From contig JALQYS010000140.1 of assembly GCA_023254015.1 (NCBI GenBank), positions 1 to 8,087 of the forward strand: a stretch of 8,087 bases of DNA. Direction: 5' to 3'. A program made the translations under genes and the position numbers. Below the pieces are notes generated by a model that saw only the letters and a program-made list of their open reading frames with translations, was not told where the DNA came from and did not search any database. Shown here in pieces: positions 1 through 6,200 of this stretch. The DNA is from Paracoccaceae bacterium. GTDB lineage: Bacteria; Pseudomonadota; Alphaproteobacteria; Rhodobacterales; Rhodobacteraceae. Positions within the stretch are counted from its first letter, which is position 1. Every line of letters starts with the position of its first letter.

Positions 1-138
1 GAGTTTGTCGAACAAGTCAAAAGCGGCGTTGACCACTTTGTCGCAGTTCGCACCTGGCTTGTCGACTTTGTTCACCACGACGATGGGCTTCAAGCCCAAA
101 GCCAAGGCCTTTTTCGTCACAAAGCGAGTTTGAGGCAT
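1..138 (-). pseudogene. typA: Fragment of ribosome-associated GTPase TypA/BipA, cut at both ends
   Basis: Read on the minus strand from 138 to 1, this gives 46 uninterrupted codons beginning MPQTRFVTKKALALGLKP. They continue through IVVVNKVD, the NKxD guanine-specificity (G4) motif of translational GTPases, and end in FDLFDKL at the window edge. TypA/BipA has this order (GPMPQTRFV..KAL followed by NKxD), and the AAFDLFDKL wording is like betaproteobacterial TypA. TypA is a ribosome-binding GTPase of about 600 residues, so only a small internal piece is present. Upstream of the GP-M the frame continues as GC-rich sequence (PAIPQGPPAAGA) that is not TypA. The G1-G3 motifs are therefore missing, and the break lies near 138-144. 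G+C drops to about half here, against about two-thirds elsewhere. The ATG at 138 is an internal TypA methionine, not a start. It may be a recombination remnant or an assembly chimera; family assignment is firm, origin is not. Confidence 0.8.
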
Positions 139-224
139 GGGGCCTGCGCCTGCCGCTGGCGGGCCTTGGGGGATGGCAGGCGTTCGGGAAACGGCGGCAC
201 CCCGCCCCAATCTGGTCCAACAGC
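139..224. other. Non-coding stretch between apbE and the typA fragment
   Basis: These 86 bases follow the apbE stop. They are GC-rich like the rest of the window and show no gene, no clear terminator hairpin with a U-run, and no target-site duplication or inverted repeat that would mark an insertion. The composition changes abruptly at about 138-144, where the typA fragment begins. Confidence 0.5.
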
Positions 225-1196
225 TCAGCCCCCGACTGCCGGCGCGGTCTTGCCGGCAAAGAGGCGGCCCACGGCATGGCTTTGCACGCCCCCTGCCGCA
301 TCGCGCAGCAGGAACAACGCGTCCAGTCCGGCCTGCCGGGCCATCTGCGATCCCGCCTCGCCCCCCGCCACCATCAGCGCCGTCGCCCAGGCATCGGCCT
401 CGGCGCAGGTAGGCGCGATCACGGTGACCGAGGCCGGCGACGCCAGAAGCGGCGCGCCGCGGCCGGGATCCATCGTATGCGACAGGCGGCGGCCCTGAAC
501 CGTGACCCAGTGGCGATAATCGCCCGAGGTGGCCACCGCCGCATCCTGCAACGACAGAATGGACTGGGGCGCGCGGCGGTCAGGGTCGGGGGCCTCGACC
601 GCGATCGTCCAGGGCTGGCCATCGGGGCGCAGGCCAAGGGCGCGCATCTCGCCATCGATGCCGACAAGGGCCTGTGTGATGCCGTGGTCTTGCATGACCT
701 CGGCCAGCCGGTCGGTGCCATGGCCCTTGGCGATGCCGTTCAGGTCCAGCGTCAGGGGCCCGGTCTTGCGCACCCGGGTGCCGTCGATCTGCAGCAGCTC
801 GAAGGCAGGCCGGTGCTGCGCCTCCATCGCGGCGCGGATCGCCTGCGGATCGGCCTCGGCGGGGCCAAAGCCCCAGGCCCGCACCGCAGCACCCTGCCCG
901 ATATCAAAAGCCCCGCCCGAGGCCCGGCCGATCCGCAGCCCAAGCTCCAGCACGAGGGCCAGATCGGCCGGCACGGCGGTCCAGCTGCCGACGGGGGCCG
1001 CGTTCAGCCGCATCAGGTCGCTGTCCGGGTTCCAGGTGGACATCTGGGCATCGACCGCCGCAACCGCCGCCTGCAGCGCGGCCTGCAGCGGGCCGGGGTC
1101 AAAGCCCGAGGCCGCGAAGAACAGCGCGCTCCAGCGCGTGCCCATGGTCGGGCCATTCAGCGCGTGGCGGACGACCTCAGTAGACATCTTCGACAT
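225..1196 (-). CDS. apbE: FAD:protein FMN transferase (ApbE family), no signal peptide
   Basis: ApbE enzymes attach FMN from FAD through a phosphoester bond to Ser/Thr of target proteins, using Mg2+. The 323-residue protein has the family motifs in order: GPTMGTRW (15-22), MSTWNPDSDLMRLN (52-65), GGAFDIGQGAAVRAWGFG (94-111), LDLNGIAKGHGTD (150-162), VGIDGEMRALG (178-188), TSGDYRHW (223-230), SHTMDP (239-244) and ADAWATAL (267-274), which contains the Asp/Thr of the metal site. The ATG at 1196 follows GGGGGA and overlaps the end of the flavoprotein gene by 20 bases; the ATG at 1187 is an alternative. This is the last gene of the operon. Most ApbE proteins are exported, but no signal peptide is visible here. 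An in-frame TGA at 1229-1227 rules out a longer N-terminus. Its likely target is the DUF2271 protein of the same operon (inference). Confidence 0.93.
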   Translation of the reverse strand: MSKMSTEVVRHALNGPTMGTRWSALFFAASGFDPGPLQAALQAAVAAVDAQMSTWNPDSDLMRLNAAPVGSWTAVPADLALVLELGLRIGRASGGAFDIGQGAAVRAWGFGPAEADPQAIRAAMEAQHRPAFELLQIDGTRVRKTGPLTLDLNGIAKGHGTDRLAEVMQDHGITQALVGIDGEMRALGLRPDGQPWTIAVEAPDPDRRAPQSILSLQDAAVATSGDYRHWVTVQGRRLSHTMDPGRGAPLLASPASVTVIAPTCAEADAWATALMVAGGEAGSQMARQAGLDALFLLRDAAGGVQSHAVGRLFAGKTAPAVGG

Positions 1197-3384
1197 AGCG
1201 TCCCCCGACCTTGAGCATGGCAGGCGTCATCCCCACCGGCGCAAGGATATCCTCGAGCGCTGCGGCCACGCCTTGCGCCATGTCACGCCCGCCGCAGACC
1301 ATGACCCTGGCCCCCCTTGAAATCGCAGCGGCGACGAGCGTGGCCTCGGCCCGTAGCGCATCTTGCACATATCGTGGCCGCGCCCCGCGCGAGACGGCGG
1401 TGGACAGGCTGGAAAGCCGCCCCTCGGCCTGCCACCCCGCCAGATCCTCGGCGTAAAGGAAATCGCTGTCGGGATGGCGCAGGCCAAAGAACAGATGGAC
1501 CGGACGGCGGCGGGCATTGGCGCGGATGATCCCCGCCAAGGGCCCGATGCCGGTTCCTGCACCGATCAGGATCAGCGGCGCCCGGCCCCGCCCGGCGTGA
1601 AACCCCGGATTGGGCCGCAGGAAGGCCTGCACGCGATCCCCCGGCGCCAGCGACAAAAGCTGGCCGGAACACAGGCCGCCGGGCTGTTTGCGCACGACGA
1701 TCTCGACAAACCCGTCCCGGCTGCCCGAGGCCAGCGAATAGAACCGCGGCAGGGCGGATCCCTCGGGCAGGATGCCCAAAAGATCGCCGGGCTGGAACCG
1801 GGCAAAGCCCCGGCCCGTCAGCCGCGCCCAAAGGGGGGCCTTCGGCAAGGCAAAGCGCAGGATCGCGGTGGGGGCCTGCACCTCTTCGCCATAGTCGCGG
1901 CGCGAGACCAGGGTCAGGCTTTCGGCGGCGGGACGGGCGGGCTGGTGGTCCAGCTCCAGCGGCAGGCCCAGAACGGTGCCAAGATCGCGACCCCAGCGGG
2001 CGAAATCCTGCGGCGACTGGCGGTCAACCGTCTCCATCGGCAAAAGCTGCGCCCACCCCTTGGCAAGGGCGGCCTCCTCGACCGCGGCCGCAAAGGCGCA
2101 ATAGGCCGGAAAGCTGCGATCGCCAAGGCCCAGAACGGCAAAGGGCGCGGTCGGGGCCTTGGGCAGGCGGGCCAGCCGGTCAAGGAAACCTTTGGCCGAG
2201 GCCGGGGCCTCGCCCTCGCCATAGGTGGCGGCAAGGATCAGGACACGGTCCGCGCGGGGGTGCCGTGCAGGGTCAAATCCCGCCATCGGCGCGACATGCA
2301 CGCCCTGCCCCGCCGCCTGCAGCGCGCGCGCCAGCGTTGCGGCAAAGCCCCAGGTGCTGCCGCCCTCAGAGCCGACAAGGATCACCGTCTGCGCGCGGCC
2401 CGCCGGGACCATGCCACGCAGCCGGGGCCGCCCGCGCCGCCCCGCCGCCCAGATCATCGCGCCGGTCACGCCCATCACCGGCACGGCCAGCGCGATCAGG
2501 CCAAGGACCAGCCCCAGCACCGCCGCGCCCTGCCCGGTGTGCAGCATGTAGACACTCTCGGACAGGGTCTGCCAGCCGGTCAGACCGGCCCAGGAAATCA
2601 GCTCGCCCGTGCCCTGATCGATCAGGCCGGTGCCCGCATCGGTCTCAAGGGTGAACATATCCTGCGCGTCGCCCTCATAGGGAAAGCCAAGCTTGCGCAA
2701 GCTGTCGACCGGAACCGCGCGCAGGGCTGCCATGTGGGCCAGTGGAAGGCCGGTCTGGCCGCTGACGGCGGCAGGATCAGCCGGACGCAGCGCACCATCG
2801 GGCAAGAGATCAAAGGTCGAGCCGGTCATCCACAGCGCGGTGGCCGCCGACAGCAACAGGCCCGGCACGGCAATCCGAGCGATTTCCACATGCAGCCGCC
2901 CGGCCAAAGGCCCGCGCAACCGGGCGAACCAGCGCGCCCAGCCGCCGGTGCGCCGCGCCACCAGCGCGGCCCCCGACAGGGCCAGCACCAGCATCGCCGC
3001 CGCCCCCGCCGCCATCACCAGCCGCCCGGCATCATCCAGAAACAGCGACCGATGCAGCGTGGTCAACCAGCGCTCTGCCCCGTTCGGATCGGCCGACCCG
3101 ACATCCGCCCCGCTTGCCGGATCGATCACGGCCGAGCCGGGCACGCCGTCCTGAAACCACCAGGCGGTGATCTTGCCCGATGGCGCGCGGCGGATCTCTT
3201 CCAGTCCCGGATGGAGGGCGGCGACCCGTGCGGCCAGATCGGCCACGGTTTGCCCGGCCACGGGCGCAGGCGCCGCCAGCCGCTCGGCCCCCGGGAACAC
3301 CGACAGCGCCGCACCGCTAAGCGCAAGAACCGTCACAAGGGCCAGGGCCAGAAGCCCCGGCCAGCGGTGAACCGCGCGGATCAT
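1177..3384 (-). CDS. PepSY transmembrane / flavodoxin / NADPH-dependent FAD reductase fusion protein
   Basis: This 735-residue inner-membrane protein probably moves electrons from NADPH via FAD and FMN to the membrane or periplasm. Residues 1-315 are a PepSY-TM module. It has predicted helices at about 7-30, 122-143, 169-188 and 286-314, an opening HRWPGL, and other histidines (H111, H165, H282) near helices that could bind haem (inference). Residues 333-475 are flavodoxin-like (VGSEGGSTWG, AATYGEGEAP, LGLGDRSFPAY). Residues 490-600 bind FAD (RFYSLAS 547-553, GGLCSGQL 569-576). Residues 604-735 form the NAD(P)H lobe (GAGTGIGP 608-615, VMVCGG 695-699) and end in GRYVEDVY, like the CysJ / cytochrome P450 reductase C-terminus. 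The usual CGD reads CGG here. The ATG lies 13 bases after the DUF2271 stop, with AAAGGGAC as ribosome site. The 3' end overlaps apbE. The domain architecture is clear; the electron acceptor is unknown. Confidence 0.92.
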   Translation of the reverse strand: MIRAVHRWPGLLALALVTVLALSGAALSVFPGAERLAAPAPVAGQTVADLAARVAALHPGLEEIRRAPSGKITAWWFQDGVPGSAVIDPASGADVGSADPNGAERWLTTLHRSLFLDDAGRLVMAAGAAAMLVLALSGAALVARRTGGWARWFARLRGPLAGRLHVEIARIAVPGLLLSAATALWMTGSTFDLLPDGALRPADPAAVSGQTGLPLAHMAALRAVPVDSLRKLGFPYEGDAQDMFTLETDAGTGLIDQGTGELISWAGLTGWQTLSESVYMLHTGQGAAVLGLVLGLIALAVPVMGVTGAMIWAAGRRGRPRLRGMVPAGRAQTVILVGSEGGSTWGFAATLARALQAAGQGVHVAPMAGFDPARHPRADRVLILAATYGEGEAPASAKGFLDRLARLPKAPTAPFAVLGLGDRSFPAYCAFAAAVEEAALAKGWAQLLPMETVDRQSPQDFARWGRDLGTVLGLPLELDHQPARPAAESLTLVSRRDYGEEVQAPTAILRFALPKAPLWARLTGRGFARFQPGDLLGILPEGSALPRFYSLASGSRDGFVEIVVRKQPGGLCSGQLLSLAPGDRVQAFLRPNPGFHAGRGRAPLILIGAGTGIGPLAGIIRANARRRPVHLFFGLRHPDSDFLYAEDLAGWQAEGRLSSLSTAVSRGARPRYVQDALRAEATLVAAAISRGARVMVCGGRDMAQGVAAALEDILAPVGMTPAMLKVGGRYVEDVY

Positions 3385-3397
3385 CGGACCGTCCCTT

Positions 3398-3859
3398 TTA
3401 CTGATACGAGAAGCTGGCGATATAGCGGCGGCCCTTGGCCGACCCGCCCGCCGAAGTCAGCGGCACCGCGATCTCGTTCGGGCTGTCGCGCATGTCCTCG
3501 ACCGCGGCGTCGATGTGCAGCGTATAGCCCGCATCAATCAGCGCATCGGCCAGATCCAGCGTGATCTCCAGCGACCGGCCCGCGCCGACGCTGGCGCCGG
3601 TGATGCCGTTGATCTGCGCCGGATCGCCCCCGGTGGCCGCATACCAGTCGCTCAGGTGTTCGTAATATTTCGACTTGCCGCCGGCCATCCACAGGCTGCC
3701 GACATAGGCGCCCGAAGGATCGGTGACGTAGAGCGCCAGATAGGCGCCGTCGCCGCCGTAGTTGTTCAGCGTGGTGGTCAGCGTGACGGGACGCGCCATG
3801 GCGACGCCCGGCAGGGTCAGCGCGGTGGTCAGGGCAAGCGTTGCAAGAAGGGATTTCAT
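3398..3859 (-). CDS. DUF2271 periplasmic protein, probable flavinylated electron carrier
   Basis: This is a 153-residue exported protein. It has a Sec signal peptide (MKSLLATLALTTALTLPGVAMA, cleavage near residue 22) and a compact domain with typical DUF2271 wording: NNYGGDGAYLALYVTD, SLWMAGGKSKYYEHLSDW, LADALIDAGYTLHIDAAVEDMRDSP and a C-terminal YIASFSYQ. Residues 84-90, NGITGAS, resemble the Dxx[ST]GA[ST] acceptor motif on which ApbE places FMN in NqrC, RnfG and related proteins, with N instead of D at the first position. Ser90 would be the acceptor (inference). The ATG at 3859 is preceded by AAGGA at 6-base spacing. The gene sits 64 bases after the Asp-rich gene and 13 bases before the PepSY-flavoprotein, with apbE last. 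This is the setting in which DUF2271 genes are reported in flavin-based extracytosolic electron transfer. Family membership is near certain; flavinylation is untested. Confidence 0.9.
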   Translation of the reverse strand: MKSLLATLALTTALTLPGVAMARPVTLTTTLNNYGGDGAYLALYVTDPSGAYVGSLWMAGGKSKYYEHLSDWYAATGGDPAQINGITGASVGAGRSLEITLDLADALIDAGYTLHIDAAVEDMRDSPNEIAVPLTSAGGSAKGRRYIASFSYQ

Positions 3860-3881
3860 GATTGGTCCTTTGCTATGTCAT

Positions 3882-3906
3882 GCGGGCCCGGCAGAACGGG
3901 GGCCGC
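3882..3906 (-). other. Imperfect hairpin between the Asp-rich and DUF2271 genes
   Basis: GCGGGCCCGG and CGGGGGCCGC can pair at 8 of 10 positions around a 5-base loop in the 64-base gap. It could stabilise the upstream message or partly attenuate transcription, so that the Asp-rich protein is made in excess. It has no U-run. In sequence this rich in G+C such a hairpin may also arise by chance. Confidence 0.3.
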
Positions 3907-3923
3907 GGAAGGCTGCTTGACGA

Positions 3924-4307
3924 TCAGTTGGTCACAGCGACCGGCGGCTTGCCGCTGCCAAAAAGCCCGTTGGCCGGCGGTGCGACGGTGCCCGCCGGGG
4001 CCGGGTTGCCCTTGGCCCCCTGGCAGTCATCATCGTCGCAGTCGTCGTCATCGTCCTCATCATCATCGTCGTCATCATGGTCGCGGCCCTTGCCCTTGCG
4101 GAACCAGCCGCCTTCGTCGTCATCGTCATCACCGCTGACGCGGATCAGAGGCAGGGTCTGATCGGCATCGCCGATCTCGGCGGCGCAGGCCGCGGCGCCG
4201 CAATGGCCGGACGCATCACCAGTGCCGCGCATACCGGCAAGTGCGGGAAGGCCCAGCGCGCCGATGACGGCGGTCGTGGCCAGAAGGACGGCGAGGGTGG
4301 ATTTCAT
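3924..4307 (-). CDS. Small exported aspartate-rich protein with a CDDDDC motif
   Basis: This 127-residue protein belongs to no family I recognise. Residues 1-24 are a Sec signal peptide (MKSTLAVLLATTAVIGALGLPALA). The mature part has a short region with HC..AC (C36, C41), a first acidic cluster (60-65), a basic linker GGWFRKGKGR (66-75), then a nearly pure Asp tract (76-94) interrupted by H77 and E84, and a C90-DDDD-C95 motif. The tail is rich in Pro, Gly and Ala. The ATG at 4307 was chosen over one 10 codons upstream because AGGAG lies 8 bases before it and the signal peptide begins there. It is the first gene of the DUF2271-flavoprotein-apbE operon, 44 bases downstream of a shared operator. 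Binding of cations such as Ca2+, Fe or Cu by the Asp tract is a reasonable inference. The Cys pairs could form disulfides or bind metal. Confidence 0.78.
   Translation of the reverse strand: MKSTLAVLLATTAVIGALGLPALAGMRGTGDASGHCGAAACAAEIGDADQTLPLIRVSGDDDDDEGGWFRKGKGRDHDDDDDDEDDDDDCDDDDCQGAKGNPAPAGTVAPPANGLFGSGKPPVAVTN
4026..4082 (-). repeat. GAT/GAC codon repeat encoding the poly-Asp tract
   Basis: Nineteen consecutive codons of the Asp-rich gene (residues 76-94) are almost all GAT or GAC in irregular mixture, giving a trinucleotide-repeat-like stretch. The synonymous mixing argues that the protein sequence is selected rather than being a recent slippage expansion. Length variation between relatives is likely. 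Confidence 0.75.
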
Positions 4308-4351
4308 GACAGGGACTCCTTTCCTGAGTGGGGGCACCTTCGCCGCTGCAA

Positions 4352-4400
4352 CTGATCGCTTGCTGACGGCGACAAGAAATTCGCTTCAGCCTGCCGTCAG
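4352..4400. promoter_or_regulatory. Second copy of the operator, upstream of the Asp-rich gene
   Basis: CTGA occurs at 4352 and 4363 and TCAG at 4386 and 4397, giving the same offsets as the operator at 6201-6249. The minus-strand 17-mer at 4400-4384 (CTGACGGCAGGCTGAAG) matches 16 of 17 bases of plus 6201-6217. The edge lies 44 bases before the Asp-rich start codon, close to the 48 bases seen for the PepSY gene. It also forms an 8-base inverted repeat (CTGACGGC / GCCGTCAG). It is best read as the activator site for the Asp-rich-DUF2271-flavoprotein-apbE operon; no convincing -10 was found. Confidence 0.7.
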
Positions 4401-4410
4401 GAATGACCTT

Positions 4411-4433
4411 GCCCCGATCCATCGGACCGGGGC
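4411..4433 (-). terminator. Hairpin after the ferric-reductase-like gene
   Basis: GCCCCGATCC and GGACCGGGGC pair over 10 positions with one A/C mismatch and a 3-base loop (ATC). It lies 48 bases past the stop of the ferric-reductase-like gene and just before the second operator, where a terminator separating the two minus-strand operons is expected. No U-run follows on the minus-strand transcript, so intrinsic termination is uncertain. Confidence 0.45.
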
Positions 4434-4480
4434 ACGGGAAGGTGGGGCGCGGGAAGGTCGTGCAAGGGGGGGGGCGCGGG

Positions 4481-5857
4481 TCAGCGCAGCTCGAACGCCT
4501 CGCAATGGTCGCGCCGGGGGGATTTGCCCATGGCACGCAGACCCGTGAGAATCGCGCGGTGCAAGGCCGTCGGGCCGCAGAAGAACAGCTCGGCCGTCGC
4601 GATGTCGAAGGGCACCAGCGCCGCCAGCCGTTCCGCCGTCAGCCGCCCGTCGCTGCGGCTGGCCACAATATGCAGGTCAAAGCCCGGATGGCGCGCGGCG
4701 ATGGCGCGCAGGCGTTCGGCGGCAAAGGCCTCGTCCGGCGTGGTCACGGCCCAGACCAGCGCGATCTGCTGGCGGTCGGCCTCGGTCAGCGCCTCGGCCC
4801 AGGCCAGAAAGGGCGTGATGCCAATGCCGCCGGCCAGCCAGACCTGACGCGGCACCCGGCGGCGGAACAGGAACCGGCCATAAGGCCCGTCGACCCGCAG
4901 CGGCTGACCGGGTCTCAGCCGATCGGGCAGCCGCCGTGTCCAGTCGCCCAGCGCCTTGATGGCAAAGCGCACATGGCCATCCGGTGCCGGGGCCGACGCG
5001 ATGGTAAAGGGATGCGCCTCTGTCAGGCCCGCGCCGGGGGCCGAGACAAAGGCGAACTGGCCGGGACGCCAGCGCAGGGCGCGGCCGGTCGGGCGCAAGG
5101 TGATCTCGGTCGCGCTGCCGTGGCGCTGCAGCTGATCCAGAACAAAGCCTTGCGGGCGCAGGAAGGGCGCGACGAATTGGGTAAAGAGCCAGGCCGCAAG
5201 CCCGGCCAGGCTGAAGGCGTTCAGGTAAAGCCCCAGCGCGGGGGCAATCCCGGCGGGTTTGTCGATCGCCAGTTGGTGAAAGGCGGCGATGGCGAACAAC
5301 AGGCCGGTGAACCGGTGGGTGAAGCGCCAGATCTGCCAGGGAATTTCCAGCCGGGTAAAGGGGATGCGCTTGATCCAGCTCAGCAGGATCAGCCCGATGA
5401 ATCCGTTCAGCGCCAGCTCTCCCAGATCGCCGGCAAAATCGCCCAGACCGCTTTCGCGCACGAAACGCTCAAGCTCGGGTTCCAGCGTGTTGTGCCCGAT
5501 CATCATGGCCAGCGCCGTGATGCCCAGCCATTTGTGAACCCCGTAAATCCGGTCCAGCCCGCCGAACAGCCCCTCAAGCCCGCGCGGGCGGGCGGCAAGG
5601 ATCAGCGCAAGGCCCATCGCGACGATCGAGCCGGCGCCAAGGGCGATGCCAAGGCCGGTTTGCAAGCCATAGGGCGCATAGGTCCAGCCGCCCAGAATGG
5701 CCCCCGCCAGAACCGCAAGGGCGGCAAGGCTTGGCCCGACGGTTGACCCGACACGCGCGAGGGCATCGCCAAACGGCAACATTCCGCCCGGGGTGCCGCG
5801 GGCGGATGGGTGCGCGTGAGACCGTGGTTCGGGGCTGTTTGCGGCGGCGTCAGTCAT
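4481..5857 (-). CDS. Ferric-reductase-like haem/FAD/NAD(P)H transmembrane oxidoreductase
   Basis: The 458-residue inner-membrane protein resembles ferric reductases and NADPH oxidases, which pass electrons from NAD(P)H via FAD and two haems across the membrane. After a hydrophilic N-terminus come predicted helices over about 42-235. Paired histidines H108/H122 and H181/H194 show the H-x13-H and H-x12-H spacing expected of two b haems. The cytoplasmic half has the FAD motif HPFTIASAP (282-290), DGPYGRF (323-329), the nucleotide loop GGIGITPF (343-350), FFCGPT (425-430) and the family ending CEAFELR. The ATG at 5857 was chosen because it overlaps the PepSY stop by 8 bases, follows GGGGG, and starts the recognisable protein; the open frame extends to 6130 but runs through the PepSY gene. 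Its substrate (ferric or cupric ion, oxygen, or a protein) cannot be told from sequence. Confidence 0.9.
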   Translation of the reverse strand: MTDAAANSPEPRSHAHPSARGTPGGMLPFGDALARVGSTVGPSLAALAVLAGAILGGWTYAPYGLQTGLGIALGAGSIVAMGLALILAARPRGLEGLFGGLDRIYGVHKWLGITALAMMIGHNTLEPELERFVRESGLGDFAGDLGELALNGFIGLILLSWIKRIPFTRLEIPWQIWRFTHRFTGLLFAIAAFHQLAIDKPAGIAPALGLYLNAFSLAGLAAWLFTQFVAPFLRPQGFVLDQLQRHGSATEITLRPTGRALRWRPGQFAFVSAPGAGLTEAHPFTIASAPAPDGHVRFAIKALGDWTRRLPDRLRPGQPLRVDGPYGRFLFRRRVPRQVWLAGGIGITPFLAWAEALTEADRQQIALVWAVTTPDEAFAAERLRAIAARHPGFDLHIVASRSDGRLTAERLAALVPFDIATAELFFCGPTALHRAILTGLRAMGKSPRRDHCEAFELR

Positions 5858-6152
5858 CGTCGCCCCCGCGCGTCCCGAGGCTGTCATCCTCGTATTCCAT
5901 CTCAAGGATGCGCAGCGTGCCCGGGTGAACCTTTGCCTCGATCGCGCGGCCGTGGGCATCCTTGCCGTCGACCTCATAGCAGCCATCGTCGATCTTGATG
6001 CGGCGCACCGTCCAGCCCTGATCGGCCGCAAGCCGGGCCACCGCCTCACGCGGTTGCCAATCGGCCATGGGCACAAGGCAGTCATCCTCGGCCAGAGCCC
6101 CCCCTGCGGGAAGCGCCGCCACAAAAGCAAGAATTGTCAGGGTCTTTCGCAT
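5850..6152 (-). CDS. Small periplasmic PepSY-domain protein
   Basis: The 100-residue protein has a Sec signal peptide (MRKTLTILAFVAALPAGGALA, cleavage after 21) and a single PepSY_2-type domain. The domain shows DWQPREAVARLAADQGWTVR (31-50), then KIDDGCYEVDGKDAHGRAIEAKVHP, the usual helix followed by a beta-hairpin. The tail is acidic (EMEYEDD...GGDDD). C25 and C58 could form a periplasmic disulfide. The ATG at 6152 has GGAG 8 bases upstream; a GTG at 6161 overlaps that site and is unlikely. Its last codons overlap the start of the ferric-reductase-like gene by 8 bases (ATGACTGA), so the two are translationally coupled and probably act together, with this protein as a periplasmic partner or modulator (inference). 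It lies divergently from the two-component genes with a shared operator between them. PepSY domains have no single established activity. Confidence 0.85.
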   Translation of the reverse strand: MRKTLTILAFVAALPAGGALAEDDCLVPMADWQPREAVARLAADQGWTVRRIKIDDGCYEVDGKDAHGRAIEAKVHPGTLRILEMEYEDDSLGTRGGDDD

Positions 6153-6200
6153 GGGCCACACTCCGGTCAGGCCAATCTTGCGGTCTTGTGCGCGCCGAAG

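Noticed and set aside
17..301. Minus-strand 94-codon open frame across the typA junction
   Set aside because: It is out of frame with both the TypA fragment and apbE, and bridges the composition break, so it is not a gene.
276..1214. Plus-strand open frame opposite apbE
   Set aside because: It is a GC-driven shadow of a gene with complete ApbE motifs.
1363..3564. 733-codon plus-strand open frame
   Set aside because: It lies antisense to the PepSY-flavoprotein, whose domains and motifs are unmistakable. The translation is rich in Arg, Gln and Pro with no motif, typical of the opposite strand of a GC-rich gene.
4026..4082. Trinucleotide array as a CRISPR or non-coding microsatellite
   Set aside because: There are no spacers. 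It is in frame inside a gene with a signal peptide and a good ribosome site, and synonymous codons are mixed.
4308..4337. Ten-codon upstream extension of the Asp-rich protein
   Set aside because: It would place MPPLRKGVPV before a complete signal peptide and contain the ribosome site of the internal ATG at 4307.
4363..4400. Inverted repeat CTGACGGC...GCCGTCAG as a terminator hairpin
   Set aside because: The loop is 22 bases and there is no U-run. Its half-sites coincide with the operator pattern seen at 6201-6249, which explains it better.
4403..5746. 447-codon plus-strand open frame
   Set aside because: It is antisense to the ferric-reductase-like gene, has low-complexity Gln/Arg/Gly composition, and has no ribosome site or family wording.
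5858..6130. N-terminal extension of the ferric-reductase-like protein by 91 codons
   Set aside because: The extension is Arg-rich, lies out of frame within the PepSY gene, and has no hydrophobic or conserved character. The ATG at 5857 with overlapping stop is the natural start.
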